DNA of 64,000 bases from Clostridium sp. MD294. Its GTDB lineage: Bacteria; Bacillota; Clostridia; Lachnospirales; Anaerotignaceae. The notes under the pieces were generated by a model, which searched no databases, had not been told where the DNA came from, and was given only the letters and a program-made list of their open reading frames with translations. The DNA lies in the NCBI RefSeq assembly GCF_000364165.2, contig NZ_CP097810.1:2048130-2112129 (forward strand). Direction: 5' to 3'. The translations under genes and the position numbers were made by a program. This document shows positions 1 through 9,617 of this stretch, piece by piece; position 1 is the first letter of the stretch; the number at the start of each line of letters is the position of its first letter.

Positions 1-63
1 GAAGGAGAAGGTACTACATTTACTATTTCAATGCCATATGAAAGAGAAACAAAAAATAAATAG
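1..63 (+). CDS. C-terminal end of a sensor histidine kinase (partial)
   Basis: The window opens inside a reading frame whose last 20 residues run EGEGTTFTISMP and then a charged tail before TAG. The G-x-G-T-T-F-x-(I/V)-x-(L/M)-P pattern is the closing strand of the HATPase_c (GHKL) ATP-binding domain of sensor histidine kinases. Only this end is present, so the sensor domain and partner regulator cannot be assessed. It is separate from the complete kinase found at 2.9-4.4 kb. Confidence 0.7.
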   Translation, partial: EGEGTTFTISMPYERETKNK

Positions 64-91
64 TACTTTCTTCAAATTGAAAGAAAGTACT
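62..91. terminator. Bidirectional terminator hairpin between convergent genes
   Basis: An 11-bp perfect stem (AGTACTTTCTT at 62-72 with AAGAAAGTACT at 81-91) with an 8-nt loop lies between the end of the upstream kinase and the end of the minus-strand carboxypeptidase. On the minus strand it is followed by ATTTATTTTTT, so termination of the minus-strand gene is better supported than termination on the plus strand. Confidence 0.6.
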
Positions 92-116
92 AACTAATTT
101 CATTAAAAACAATTGA

Positions 117-1481
117 TTATTTTTGTTTTAGTCGTTTTTTTCTTTTTATTCGTTTTTTATTACGCCATAATATAAAATGATAGGTAATAAATATTATTAA
201 AAAGGATAAAATACTACAAATTATGGCAAAAATCAATATATTAAATATAGAATTAAAATATAGATTTTTGTTATTACTTATTTTTTTATCATTTTGTAAA
301 GATGCTAATGCTACGTTTTCTTCCAAAATAACAGAATGGTCTGCTAATAGTTCTACTGTTTTAATAGGTATATTCTCATAATAAAATGTAACAGTAGCAA
401 TAGTATCATTCTTATTGATAGGAACAACTAAATTTTCAGGACAATCTATTATTTTTTTGATTTTATTGATGTCAAAATCAATAGGAACGGTTTCATAAAT
501 ATCTTCAGTAGGTTTGGCTAATATAGAAGATATTTTTACTGTTTTATCATTTTCTTTTACAACAGGTATTGCCTGAGAAATTTCATTTATAGAAGAAAGC
601 TTTACTGTTTTATAATGAGAAAAACCATAATCAAACAATTTAATAGTATCCTCATAGTGTTGTACTCCTTTGCATTGAAATACAACAGCAATTAATTCTG
701 TATTATCTCTTTTAGCATAAGTAACCAGTGTATTCTGTGCTTCGTTTGTAAACCCTGTTTTTCCACCTTCACAACCTTCGTAAACATAAATAGAAGGCGG
801 CTTTATCATTTGATGTTGACCATAAAGATATCTTGTTTCATTTTGTTTATTAGTAGGGGGAATTTCATAATAAATTGTTTTAATTATTTTTCTAAATTCT
901 TGAAATTTTAGTGCTTCTTTTGCAATAAGTGCCATATCGTATGCAGTAGTATAGTGGTTTTCGTCATGAAGTCCATGAGGATTTACAAAATTTGTATTCT
1001 TACAACCTAATTCTTTCGCCCTTGTTGTCATATGTTCTGCAAATTTCTCTACTGAAGCATCAATTTGTTCTGCGATACCTAGTGCAGCTTCATTGGCAGA
1101 ACGTAGAAGTAGAGCATAGATAGCTTGTTCCATAGTAATTTGTTCTTCTTCTTGTAATGCGATATGACTACTACCAGGTTCTATACCATATATAGCATTG
1201 TGTGAAAAGGTAATTATTTCATTCATTTTATTAGCTTCAAAAGCTAAAAGTGCTGTCATTATTTTTGTAATACTAGCAGGATATTCTCTTTTATTGCTAT
1301 TTTTTTCAAATAGTATTTCTCCAGTGGTAGCATCTATTAATATCGCTGCGTCAGCATTAATTTCTAGATCATTTTTTATAGCATGATATTGCACTATTTC
1401 ATTAGACTTTGACCATGTTGTAAAAGTAAAATTTAATAAAATTAATATTATATAAAAAATCAATAAAATATTTTTTTTCAT
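117..1481 (-). CDS. dacF: D-alanyl-D-alanine carboxypeptidase (DacF/DacB-type, peptidase S11)
   Basis: Low-molecular-weight penicillin-binding protein that trims the terminal D-Ala from peptidoglycan pentapeptides outside the membrane. All three active-site motifs are visible: S70-I-T-K73 (SxxK with the nucleophilic Ser), S128-A-N130 and K241-T-G243. Residues 1-24 form a signal peptide or anchor, and a second hydrophobic segment near 415-435 is followed by a very basic tail (RNKKRIKRKKRLK), as in membrane-anchored sporulation-type DacF/DacB proteins. The start has AAAGGAG five bases upstream. It is convergent with the truncated kinase gene and divergent from comEA. The exact paralogue name (dacF versus dacB) is inferred from family resemblance and spore-former context. 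Confidence 0.88.
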   Translation of the reverse strand: MKKNILLIFYIILILLNFTFTTWSKSNEIVQYHAIKNDLEINADAAILIDATTGEILFEKNSNKREYPASITKIMTALLAFEANKMNEIITFSHNAIYGIEPGSSHIALQEEEQITMEQAIYALLLRSANEAALGIAEQIDASVEKFAEHMTTRAKELGCKNTNFVNPHGLHDENHYTTAYDMALIAKEALKFQEFRKIIKTIYYEIPPTNKQNETRYLYGQHQMIKPPSIYVYEGCEGGKTGFTNEAQNTLVTYAKRDNTELIAVVFQCKGVQHYEDTIKLFDYGFSHYKTVKLSSINEISQAIPVVKENDKTVKISSILAKPTEDIYETVPIDFDINKIKKIIDCPENLVVPINKNDTIATVTFYYENIPIKTVELLADHSVILEENVALASLQNDKKISNNKNLYFNSIFNILIFAIICSILSFLIIFITYHFILWRNKKRIKRKKRLKQK

Positions 1482-1586
1482 TATATACTCCTTTATAAAA
1501 ATATGTGATACAATAATATCAATTATAATAAATAGAGATGTAATTTAAAGCAATTTTCTTTATTTATTTTCAAGGAAGGAAAAAAT

Positions 1587-2234
1587 ATGAGCAAAATAAA
1601 AAAAGAAGTAGATAATAGGTGGCTAATTTTCCTATTATTATTCATTATAACCATTTGTGGTATATCTTATAGCAAAATACGCAAAAAAAATTTATTGAAT
1701 TTTGGTACAGAAAGGAAATTTGTATCTGTATCTTCACAATCTTCTTTAGATGTACTAGAAGGTATAACAGTTGAAATAGAAGGAGAAATAAAATATCCTG
1801 GCATATATAATATTACAGAAGGATATACTTTAAAAGATGTGGTCGAAAAAGCAGGAGGAGTAACAGAATATGCTAATGCTATTTCATTAGATTGGAATGT
1901 ATTTGATGGACAAAAAATTGTAATACCTAAAAAAAATGAAAATTTTATAATAGAATATAGTACTTTATTTTTAGAGCAAAAAGAGAAACAAGTACAAAAT
2001 GAAACGTTAGAAGAAATAGTATCAGAAGATACAAAAAGGTTATATGTCAATATTAATACAGCCAATGTAGAAGAATTAGATTTATTGCCTGGCATAGGAG
2101 AAAAATTAGCACAAAATATTATTTCATATAGAACAGAAAATGGTTCTTTTCAAACAATAGAAGAAATCAAGAATGTACCTAAAATTGGAAATAGCATTTT
2201 TGAAAAAATAAAAGATTATATTACAATCCAATAA
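1587..2234 (+). CDS. comEA: ComEA-like DNA-binding competence protein (SLBB + helix-hairpin-helix)
   Basis: Membrane-anchored DNA receptor of the competence uptake machinery. One N-terminal transmembrane segment (about residues 12-30) precedes an SLBB domain (about 54-112, containing VEIEGEIKYPGIY). A C-terminal pair of helix-hairpin-helix motifs follows (about 152-215, with the typical INTANVEELDLLPGIG signature). Start ATG is preceded by AAGGAAGG. It opens a run with a two-component pair, a GerMN protein, comEC and holA, all on the same strand with short gaps. That fits the usual comEA/comEC/holA association of Firmicutes, here interrupted by the regulatory genes. Confidence 0.9.
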   Translation: MSKIKKEVDNRWLIFLLLFIITICGISYSKIRKKNLLNFGTERKFVSVSSQSSLDVLEGITVEIEGEIKYPGIYNITEGYTLKDVVEKAGGVTEYANAISLDWNVFDGQKIVIPKKNENFIIEYSTLFLEQKEKQVQNETLEEIVSEDTKRLYVNINTANVEELDLLPGIGEKLAQNIISYRTENGSFQTIEEIKNVPKIGNSIFEKIKDYITIQ

Positions 2235-2253
2235 AATACAGGAGGAAAGTGAA

Positions 2254-2943
2254 ATGGCATACCATATTTTAGTTGTGGATGATGAAAAGTTAATTGTAAA
2301 AGGAATTAAATTCTCTTTAGAACAAGATGGAATGAAAGTAACACCTGCTTATGATGGAGAAGAAGCCCTCCGTTATATAAAGGAAGAAAAATTTGATTTA
2401 ATTGTTTTAGATGTTATGTTACCTAAAATAGATGGTTTAGAAGTATGCCAGCAAACACGAGAATTTTCTCAAATTCCTATAATTATGGTAACAGCAAAAG
2501 GGGAAGATATGGATAAAATTATGGGATTAGAATATGGTGCAGATGATTATATTACAAAACCATTTAATATATTAGAATTAAAGGCAAGGATTAAAGCAAT
2601 TTTAAGAAGAAGTAATACTCATAAAGGAATTTATAAAGATGCTCAAAATACATTACAAATTCGAAATTTAGAACTAGAGTTTGAAAGTAGACGTGTATTT
2701 ATTGATGGTAAAGAAACAAATTTAACAGCAAAAGAATTTGATTTATTAGAATTATTTATGGAAAATCCAGGAAAAGTATATAGCAGAGAAAAACTCCTTG
2801 ATACAGTTTGGGGATATGATTATCCAGGAGATGTAAGAACTGTTGATGTTCATGTCCGTCGATTAAGAGAAAAAATAGAAGAAAATCCAAGTGACCCAAA
2901 ATACATTTTTACAAAATGGGGAGTTGGTTATTATTTTAACTAA
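2254..2943 (+). CDS. OmpR/PhoB-family response regulator
   Basis: Cytoplasmic transcription factor, 229 residues. The receiver domain (about 1-120) has the acidic pocket (VVDDEK near residue 10), phospho-acceptor D53 in VLDVMLPKIDG, T80 and K102 in YITKPFN. The C-terminal winged helix (about 132-229) carries the PhoB/WalR-like pattern (TAKEFDLLELF, VHVRRLREKIE, GVGYYF). It is 19 bp after comEA and overlaps the following kinase reading frame, so the two form a cognate pair. Overall resemblance is to WalR/PhoP-type regulators. Without the walHIJ neighbours a walR name is not justified. Confidence 0.92.
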   Translation: MAYHILVVDDEKLIVKGIKFSLEQDGMKVTPAYDGEEALRYIKEEKFDLIVLDVMLPKIDGLEVCQQTREFSQIPIIMVTAKGEDMDKIMGLEYGADDYITKPFNILELKARIKAILRRSNTHKGIYKDAQNTLQIRNLELEFESRRVFIDGKETNLTAKEFDLLELFMENPGKVYSREKLLDTVWGYDYPGDVRTVDVHVRRLREKIEENPSDPKYIFTKWGVGYYFN

Positions 2944-4363
2944 ATTAAAGAAAAAATGGAACAGTTTACAATGTATGTTATTACTCACATATATGCTAGT
3001 AGGTGTTGTTCCTCTTATCCTTTTTACTAATACTATTTTTCGTACTATGGACGAATATTTTGTAGAAGAAAGAAAAAAGGAACTTTTAAACCAAGCTAAT
3101 ATACTTTCTGGAAAAATTTCAGCTTCTGAGTATTTATATGATACTACAAAATGGAACCAATTTAATGAAGAAATTAGAATGATTAGTAACAAAGGAAATT
3201 TTCGTGTTATTGTTATTGATGCTTCAGGTATTGTTATAAATGATTCTAGTCGCCAAGATATTGGAAAAACATATCTTGTACAAGAAGTAATTGAAGCATT
3301 AGATAATAAAGATGTGTCAAGGCAACAAGAAGATGGTGTTATATATGCAACTGTTTCTATATTAGATAAGAATTCTAATAAAATTGGAGTTGTATTAATT
3401 TCAGCTCTTAGTGACGATGTTAGTGATACAGTAGGAGAAATTAGAAATCAATCAAATATACTTTTTTTAATGATTACAATTATGTTAACAATATTGATAT
3501 ATTTTTCTACAAGATTTTTCATAGAACCTCTAAAAAAAGTATTAGGAGTTATTATTAAAATGTCAGAAGGACATTTTGACCAAAGAATTGATATAAGAGG
3601 AATTCGTCATAACGAGATTACAGATTTAGCCTTAGCTTGCAATAATATGGCTGAAAGATTAGAACAGGTTGATACTTCAAGACAAAATTTTGTATCGAAT
3701 GTATCTCATGAATTAAAAACACCACTAAGTTCTATGAAAGTTTTAAGCGAATCTATATTATTACAAAAAAACGTATCAAAAGAAGTATATATAGAATTTT
3801 TAGAAGATATTACTTCTGAAATTGATCGTATGACTGAAATTATAAATGATTTATTAACGCTAGTGAAATTAGATCAAAAAGAAATTCCTATTACTTTTAT
3901 AGAAACAGAATTAAATCAACTTGTTTTAGATGTTATTAAAAGAATGAAACCTTTAGCAGATGAAAAAAAAATAGCATTAAATTATACTTTATTAAAAGAA
4001 AAAGTATTAGCTGAGGTAGACAAAACAAAATTTATGTTGGCTATTTCTAACCTTGTAGAAAATGCTATCAAATATACTTCTGAAAAAGGACTTATTACAA
4101 TAACGATTGATAGTGACTATCAAAATGTATTTCTTTCTGTTTCAGATACTGGTATTGGAATTGCTGAAGAAGAAATTAGTAAAATATTTGAACGATTTTA
4201 TAGAGTAGATAAAACAAGAAATCGTGAAACAGGAGGAACAGGTTTAGGACTTTCCATTACGCATGCTACTATTTTAATGCATAATGGAAGTATTAAAGTA
4301 AGTAGCAAAGAGCAAGAGGGAACTACTTTTTTAGTATGTATTCCTATAAAACAAACGATATGA
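2891..4363 (+). CDS. Sensor histidine kinase, cognate to the upstream regulator
   Basis: Membrane sensor kinase: TM1 (about 28-48), an extracellular sensor region of about 140 residues, TM2 (about 192-212), HAMP, HisKA with H273 in VSHELKTPLSSM, and HATPase_c with N box (NLVENAIKYT), G1 (DTGIGI), F box (FERFYR) and G2 (GGTGLGLS). The start is uncertain. GTG at 2891 overlaps the regulator by 53 bases and has only a weak Shine-Dalgarno, whereas the strong GGGGAG at 2918-2923 points to about 2930-2933. The only codons there are ATT, and TTG at 2924 is too close. The coordinate given is the longest option. Confidence 0.9.
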   Translation: MTQNTFLQNGELVIILTKLKKKWNSLQCMLLLTYMLVGVVPLILFTNTIFRTMDEYFVEERKKELLNQANILSGKISASEYLYDTTKWNQFNEEIRMISNKGNFRVIVIDASGIVINDSSRQDIGKTYLVQEVIEALDNKDVSRQQEDGVIYATVSILDKNSNKIGVVLISALSDDVSDTVGEIRNQSNILFLMITIMLTILIYFSTRFFIEPLKKVLGVIIKMSEGHFDQRIDIRGIRHNEITDLALACNNMAERLEQVDTSRQNFVSNVSHELKTPLSSMKVLSESILLQKNVSKEVYIEFLEDITSEIDRMTEIINDLLTLVKLDQKEIPITFIETELNQLVLDVIKRMKPLADEKKIALNYTLLKEKVLAEVDKTKFMLAISNLVENAIKYTSEKGLITITIDSDYQNVFLSVSDTGIGIAEEEISKIFERFYRVDKTRNRETGGTGLGLSITHATILMHNGSIKVSSKEQEGTTFLVCIPIKQTI

Positions 4364-4398
4364 TATTGCAGTATAAAGGCTGCAAAGGAGGGAGTCCT

Positions 4399-5349
4399 TT
4401 GCTAAAAAAAGAAAAATATAAATATATTATATGGATTTTCATTTTATTATTTTTTATTATAAGTATAATTATTTTATCTTTTTTTACAAAAATGGAAAAA
4501 GAATTAGTAAACATTCATGAAAAAACAATAGAGCTATATTTTAATAATACTGCAACAAATAAATTGTGTTTAGAAGAAAGAGTAATAAAAGGAAACACAC
4601 AAGAAGAATTAATTCTATCTGTATTAAATCAATTACAAGCAGGTTCTAAAATTGAAGAAAATACAATAGTATTTCCTCAAGATATTGCAATAATTGATAT
4701 TACTATAAAAGAAGATATTGCAATAATTGATTTATCAAAGGAGTATAATAATTTATCACTTGGTGAAAAAATTATGTGTCGTTCTGCTATAGTATGGTCA
4801 GTAACAAGTCTTGATTTTATAGATTATGTTTGTATTAAAGTAGAGGGAAAAGAATTAAAAAAAGTTTCTGGTGAACCAATTGGTTTAATGAACCGTGAAA
4901 ATACTATGATAAATCCGAATGTTTCGCCAGAATCAAAACGATATGAAATTGTTTCATTATATTTTACAGATAAGACAAAAAAATATCTTGTAAAAGAAGA
5001 ACGAGAAATTGAAATCAGTCAAATACAAACAAGAGAAAAATCTGTTGTAGAACAATTAATTTTAGGAGCAAAAGAAGATAGCCATATTTCAACATTACCT
5101 CCTGACATTAAAATTAGAGATGTTACTACAACAAAGGAAGGAATTTGCTATGTTGATTTAAGTAGTGGTTCCATAGATAAAATAATAAATGGTAATATTA
5201 ATGAACAAATTGCAATTTATTCTATTGTGAATTCTATAGTATCACTATATAATGTAGAAAAAGTACAATTTTTAATAGAAGGAGAAAAAATAGAAGAAAC
5301 AATGGGAAATTTAGATTACACAAAACCATTTGAAAGTAAAAATATTTGA
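4399..5349 (+). CDS. GerMN-domain protein, membrane anchored
   Basis: A 316-residue protein with one N-terminal transmembrane segment followed by two consecutive GerMN (sporulation/germination) domains, about residues 40-165 and 185-310. Each repeat shows the pattern in which LILSVLNQLQAG or VVEQLILGAKE is followed by a VDLS strand (IAIIDLSKEY; GICYVDLSSG). GerM of Bacillus acts in spore cortex formation and germination, and similar proteins accompany cell-wall two-component systems in clostridia. The TTG at 4399 was chosen because AAAGGAGGGA sits just upstream. An upstream ATG at 4336 would overlap the kinase and has no ribosome binding site. Confidence 0.78.
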   Translation: MLKKEKYKYIIWIFILLFFIISIIILSFFTKMEKELVNIHEKTIELYFNNTATNKLCLEERVIKGNTQEELILSVLNQLQAGSKIEENTIVFPQDIAIIDITIKEDIAIIDLSKEYNNLSLGEKIMCRSAIVWSVTSLDFIDYVCIKVEGKELKKVSGEPIGLMNRENTMINPNVSPESKRYEIVSLYFTDKTKKYLVKEEREIEISQIQTREKSVVEQLILGAKEDSHISTLPPDIKIRDVTTTKEGICYVDLSSGSIDKIINGNINEQIAIYSIVNSIVSLYNVEKVQFLIEGEKIEETMGNLDYTKPFESKNI

Positions 5350-5359
5350 GGAAAAAATT

Positions 5360-7108
5360 ATGATTAGACCATTTGTATGGACTTTATTTTTTATGATTAT
5401 AGGCATTATTGTTGGGCAAAGTGCATCTATGATGTATTTTGCTCTTTTTGCTATAAGTATAGTAGTCATATCTGCAATAATAAGTTGGTATTTTAAAAGT
5501 AAAATTCCTGTTATATTTGTTTTGTCTTTTTTAGTGGGAAATTTATTGATTACACATAGTTTACAAATTGTTTCAGAAAAAACAGAAAAAATGATAAATC
5601 AAGAAGTAACTATAAAAGGAACTGTAGTAGATACTGCTTATACTTCATCTGGAAGGCAAAAAATAACAATTAAAACAGATTATATTGAAGCAGAAACGGA
5701 ATTAGAAACAAAACCATTAAAAATACTAGCAATATTACCAGAATATGAAACCATACCTATTTGGAATAATGTGATATTAAAAGGAACACTTTATTCTTTG
5801 GAAAGAAATTCTATATCTAGTGGATATAATGAAAAATTATATTTATCTACCAGAGGATATCATTATAAAATGTATATTAAAGAATATAACATAATAGGAC
5901 AACAAAAAACACCTATATTGTGTCATATTTATACACTTAAAGAAAATATTCAAAAAGTATATAATACTGTTTTACCTCCAGAAAAAAGTGCTATTTTAAA
6001 AGCGATGGTAACAGGAGATAAAGATGATATTGATAGTATTACAAGAGAATTATATGCACAAGCTGGCATTATGCATATTTTAGCTATTTCTGGACTACAT
6101 ATTTCTCTTATAAGTTTTTACATTTTTTATATTTTAGAAAAGCTTTTAAAGTGGAATAAAAGGAAATGTTCTGTTATTGTATTGTTCTGTTTATTATTTT
6201 ATTTATTTTTTGCAGGATTTTCCCCTTCCGCTATTAGAGCTGTTATTATGATTAGTGTTGGACTTATAGGGAATATTTTCTACTATGAAAGTGATGCTTT
6301 AAATAATATTGCAATTGCTGCAATCTGTATTTTATTAATACAGCCGTTGTATCTATGGGATATTGGTTTTCAGCTTTCTTTTATAATAGTAACAGGTATT
6401 TTATTAGGTTCAGACATTATTAAAAATAGTACATTGCCATATTATATAAAAAATACATTAGGGATTTCATTTATAACTTCTGTTGTTAGTTTTCCTATTA
6501 TGGCATACCATTTTTATTTTATTTCTATGATAGGTATTTTAGTAAATATAATTATATTACCGTTAACTAGTATATTATTAGGTATTGGTATGATAGTAGG
6601 AATTATAGGGCTATTTTCAATACCAGTAGCAACTTTTTTAAGTGGAATAGTATATTATATATTATGTTTTTATGAAAAAGTATGTACTTTGGCAACATTG
6701 GTACCATATGGATATATACTTTGGGGAAGGCCTCTTTTAATTACAGTATTATTATGTTATTTGTTATTATTGATAATTTATTTTTATAAAAGAAATAATA
6801 TATATTATAAATGTACTATTGTTTTTGTAGAAGTTATGATATTAATAATTATTTTTAGCAATCAATATATATTCCAAAGGGACAAAATTTCTTTTCTATA
6901 TGTTGGCCAAGGAGATGCTATTGTAATACAAACATATGATAAATATAATTATATTGTAGATACAGGAGGAAAGTCTCAAACTGCATTAGGGAGTAATACA
7001 GGTGTTTATACAGTATTACCATATTTACAAGAACAAGGTATTTCAGAAATTGATGGTTTATTTATTACACATATGGATGTGACCATTGTCTTGGAGCTAT
7101 TGAATTAA
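5360..7108 (+). pseudogene. comEC: ComEC/Rec2 competence channel, N-terminal part, frameshifted
   Basis: DNA-uptake channel protein. Visible are N-terminal membrane helices, a DUF4131/OB-like region (about 30-190), the Competence domain with many helices (about 200-480, containing GIMHILAISGLHISLI) and the beginning of the metallo-beta-lactamase domain (FLYVGQGDAIVIQ, then GLFITHMD). Just after THMD the expected D-H-x-x-G zinc motif is lost: a one-base deletion near 7080 moves the frame, which ends 9 codons later. Reading the -1 frame from the GAT codon restores D-C-D-H-C-L-G-A-I-E-L-M-N-D and runs straight into the next reading frame. ATG 5360 was chosen for its GAGG site. TTG 5330 would overlap the previous gene without one. 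Confidence 0.85.
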
Positions 7109-7677
7109 TGAATGATATAAAAATCAATAAGATTTATATATCGAATTATAATTTTGAAAGAACGCCATTATATGAAACATTTCTAAAAAATGCTCAAAAG
7201 AATGAAATTCCTATTTTTATTATAGGAGCTGGAGATAGCGAAAAATTAGGTAATACTATGCAGTTAGATGTGTTATACCCTTATTATAAAATGAAATTTT
7301 TTGATATAAATGATAATCATGGTTCTTTGGTATTACATATTACATCTAAGAATACCTCTATTTTATTAACTGGTGATATTGGTATCATTGATGAAACAAT
7401 ATTGCTTCAACAAAATATTGACTTAAAAAGCGATATACTAAAGATAGGTCATCATGGTTCAAAGTATTCTAGTACAGAAAATTTCTTGAAAGCAGTAAAC
7501 CCAGAAATTGCAATATTATCTTATGGAGAAAATAATTTGTATGGGCATCCTCACACTGAAACAATAGAACGCTTACAAAATCAGAACATTACTTTTTATG
7601 AAACTGCAAAGCAAGGTACAATTACTGTTTTAATTGACAAAAATGGTTATACTGTAGAAGGGATGTATACGAAATGA
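7108..7677 (+). pseudogene. comEC: ComEC/Rec2, C-terminal part of the metallo-beta-lactamase domain
   Basis: This 189-residue frame is the continuation of comEC after the frameshift. It contains the rest of the beta-lactamase fold: LHITSKNTSILLTGDI, the DILKIGHHGSKYS strand with the conserved HHGS, and PEIAILSYGENNLYGHPH. Its ATG overlaps the preceding TAA as TAATG, so it could be made by re-initiation. It would then lack the first half of the fold and the HxxxDH metal site. ComEC proteins of this type are normally a single chain of about 750-800 residues, which the two parts together match. It overlaps holA by four bases (ATGA). Confidence 0.82.
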
Positions 7678-8669
7678 AAGAATTAGAAAAGCGATTAAAA
7701 CAAAATAATATTTCTTCTTGTTATTTATTTTATGGAACGGAACAATATCTTAAAACACAATATACAAATTTATTGAAGAAAACAGTGTTAGAACCATCGG
7801 CAGAGATTATGAACCTTGATATTTTTGAAGGGAATAAACAAGACATTTCTGCTATTTTAGATAGTGCTGATACACTTCCTTTCTTAAGTGAAAAAAGACT
7901 TGTTATTGTAAAAGAAAGCGAATTATTTCAAACAGGACGAAAAAATGATACTGAAAAAATGTCAGATTATATAAAAACAATACCTGATACTACCTGTATT
8001 GTTTTTATAGAAAATGCAGCTGATAAAAGAGGAAAACTTTATAAAACAATTTCTAAATATGGTTATATTGCAGAGATGAATGGCCTTTCTGAGAAAGAAT
8101 TATTATATTGGATAATAAGAGAATGCAAAAGAAATAAATTTCAAATAGAAACAAAAATTGCTTCCTATTTATTATATGTGGTAGGAGGAGAAATGATACA
8201 ACTAGAAAAAGAAATTAAAAAACTTGGTGCTTTTTTGCCAGAAAATTCACAAGCTACATCTTATGACATTGATATTATTTGTATAAAATCATTAGAAACT
8301 AAAATATTTGATTTACTTAATGCAATGATAAATGGGCAATCTAAACAAGCTATTACAATTTATCATAATTTATTATTAATGAAAGAGTCTCCTCTTATGA
8401 TATTAGCTATGATAATACGACAGTTTCGTATGATACTTCAATGCAAAATTCTTTTAGAACAAGTAAAAGTACAAAGTCAAATAGCAGAAAAAATGGGATT
8501 AAGAGATTTTATGGTAAAGCAATATGTACAACAGTCAAAATATTTTAATATAGAAGAATTAAGGCAAGCATTAGAATTTTGTTTACAAGTAGATATCAAT
8601 ATAAAAACAGGAAAATGGAATAGCGAATTAGCAGTAGAGCTATTGCTTTTACAATATAGTAAAAAGTAA
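7674..8669 (+). CDS. holA: DNA polymerase III delta subunit (HolA)
   Basis: Clamp-loader subunit that opens the sliding clamp. The 331-residue length, the N-terminal CYLFYGTEQYLK segment (degenerate AAA+ P-loop region), the central LPFLSEKRLVIVKE strand and the C-terminal helical collar are typical of HolA. It begins at an ATGA overlap with comEC, the usual neighbour of holA in Firmicutes, and ends just before a strong terminator, making it the last gene of the comEA run. Confidence 0.9.
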   Translation: MKELEKRLKQNNISSCYLFYGTEQYLKTQYTNLLKKTVLEPSAEIMNLDIFEGNKQDISAILDSADTLPFLSEKRLVIVKESELFQTGRKNDTEKMSDYIKTIPDTTCIVFIENAADKRGKLYKTISKYGYIAEMNGLSEKELLYWIIRECKRNKFQIETKIASYLLYVVGGEMIQLEKEIKKLGAFLPENSQATSYDIDIICIKSLETKIFDLLNAMINGQSKQAITIYHNLLLMKESPLMILAMIIRQFRMILQCKILLEQVKVQSQIAEKMGLRDFMVKQYVQQSKYFNIEELRQALEFCLQVDINIKTGKWNSELAVELLLLQYSKK

Positions 8670-8672
8670 TAT

Positions 8673-8716
8673 AAAAAAGACAAACCCTCTTATAAAAAAT
8701 GAGAGTTGTCTTTTTT
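8673..8716. terminator. Intrinsic terminator, bidirectional
   Basis: AAAAAAGACAA (8673-8683) pairs with TTGTCTTTTTT (8706-8716), with additional CTCT/GAGAG pairing inside. The right arm runs into a T tract, and the A tract on the left serves the opposite strand. It lies between the convergent holA and exonuclease genes. Confidence 0.85.
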
Positions 8717-8721
8717 ATTTT

Positions 8722-9489
8722 TTATTTATAATATTTGTTTTCCTTTTTAGGTATATCAAACGAACAATTTTTCCCTAATTTGTATGATTTTTTGATTAAC
8801 ATTTTTTCTTCAACAGTTAATTTTCTATTTAATATTTTTTCAAAATATTCTACTAAACCTTTCATATGAAGATGTGTTGTTTCATGATTATGAAACAATT
8901 CTGAAATTTGACATATTTCAGGAGAGTTTTCTTTTGAATATACAATTTGAAATATTTTTGCGGTGTAAATAGCATCATTAAGAGCATCATGAAAAGTACT
9001 TTCTATTTTTAAATTTAATTCGGTTACAGCATTTTTTAATCCAATAGCTTGACCAGGCTGATATTTCAAATATATAGAAGCAAATTTTTGTACATTTATA
9101 AATTGATTACAGATTTTAGTAGCATCTAAATTATAAAATAATATATTTTTGAAAAGTGACTTTACATCGTCATTGCCCCATGTACATAATATAGCATCTT
9201 TTTTTCCTATAAATTTTATAAAAGAAGCATAAGCTTCGGAAAAACATACGCCACTTTTTAATTGTTCATAAGTTAAGTTTGTAATTTTTTCTACATAAGG
9301 ATGAATACGTGGATAAATTACTGGTTTAATTAAAATATTAAATTTATCTAAAATACAAAGTTGATCATTTAATTTTACTGCCCCAATTTGTATGATTTCG
9401 AAAGGACATTTGGGGTGTAATGTTGTTTGAAAACCAGTTTTAAATTGAAAAGGCTGATTAAATTCTAAATCTAGTACAATATAATTCAT
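8722..9489 (-). CDS. DEDDh 3'-5' exonuclease (DnaQ/KapD-like)
   Basis: Stand-alone RNase T/DnaQ-fold nuclease of 255 residues. The four acidic residues and the His are visible: D7 and E9 in VLDLEFNQ (ExoI), the Asp in LCTWGNDDVKSL (ExoII), and the H and D of FHDALNDAIYTAKIF (ExoIII, h-type). About 70 C-terminal residues are outside the nuclease fold and lack a recognised motif. The start at 9489 was preferred over the in-frame ATG 27 bases upstream because AAAGGAG lies eight bases before it and the protein then begins, as usual, with the first beta strand. Related proteins (KapD, ERI-like) trim RNA or DNA ends. The substrate here is unknown. Confidence 0.82.
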   Translation of the reverse strand: MNYIVLDLEFNQPFQFKTGFQTTLHPKCPFEIIQIGAVKLNDQLCILDKFNILIKPVIYPRIHPYVEKITNLTYEQLKSGVCFSEAYASFIKFIGKKDAILCTWGNDDVKSLFKNILFYNLDATKICNQFINVQKFASIYLKYQPGQAIGLKNAVTELNLKIESTFHDALNDAIYTAKIFQIVYSKENSPEICQISELFHNHETTHLHMKGLVEYFEKILNRKLTVEEKMLIKKSYKLGKNCSFDIPKKENKYYK

Positions 9490-9617
9490 AGAAAATGCTC
9501 CTTTATCAGTATTCATTTTATTAGTATAGCACCTTTTTTTTAGAGATACAACCTTTTTAAATAGTATTGAATAAATGCAAATGAAATGATAAAATTAAAA
9601 AAAGGAGGTTATATGCT

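Noticed and set aside
2254-4363. Naming the two-component pair WalR/WalK
   Set aside because: The walHIJ and htrA neighbours are missing and the kinase lacks the PAS domain typical of WalK; the regulator alone cannot justify the name.
7060-7110. Programmed ribosomal frameshift in comEC
   Set aside because: No slippery heptamer, no stimulatory stem-loop or Shine-Dalgarno at the right distance was seen; a mutation or sequence error is simpler.
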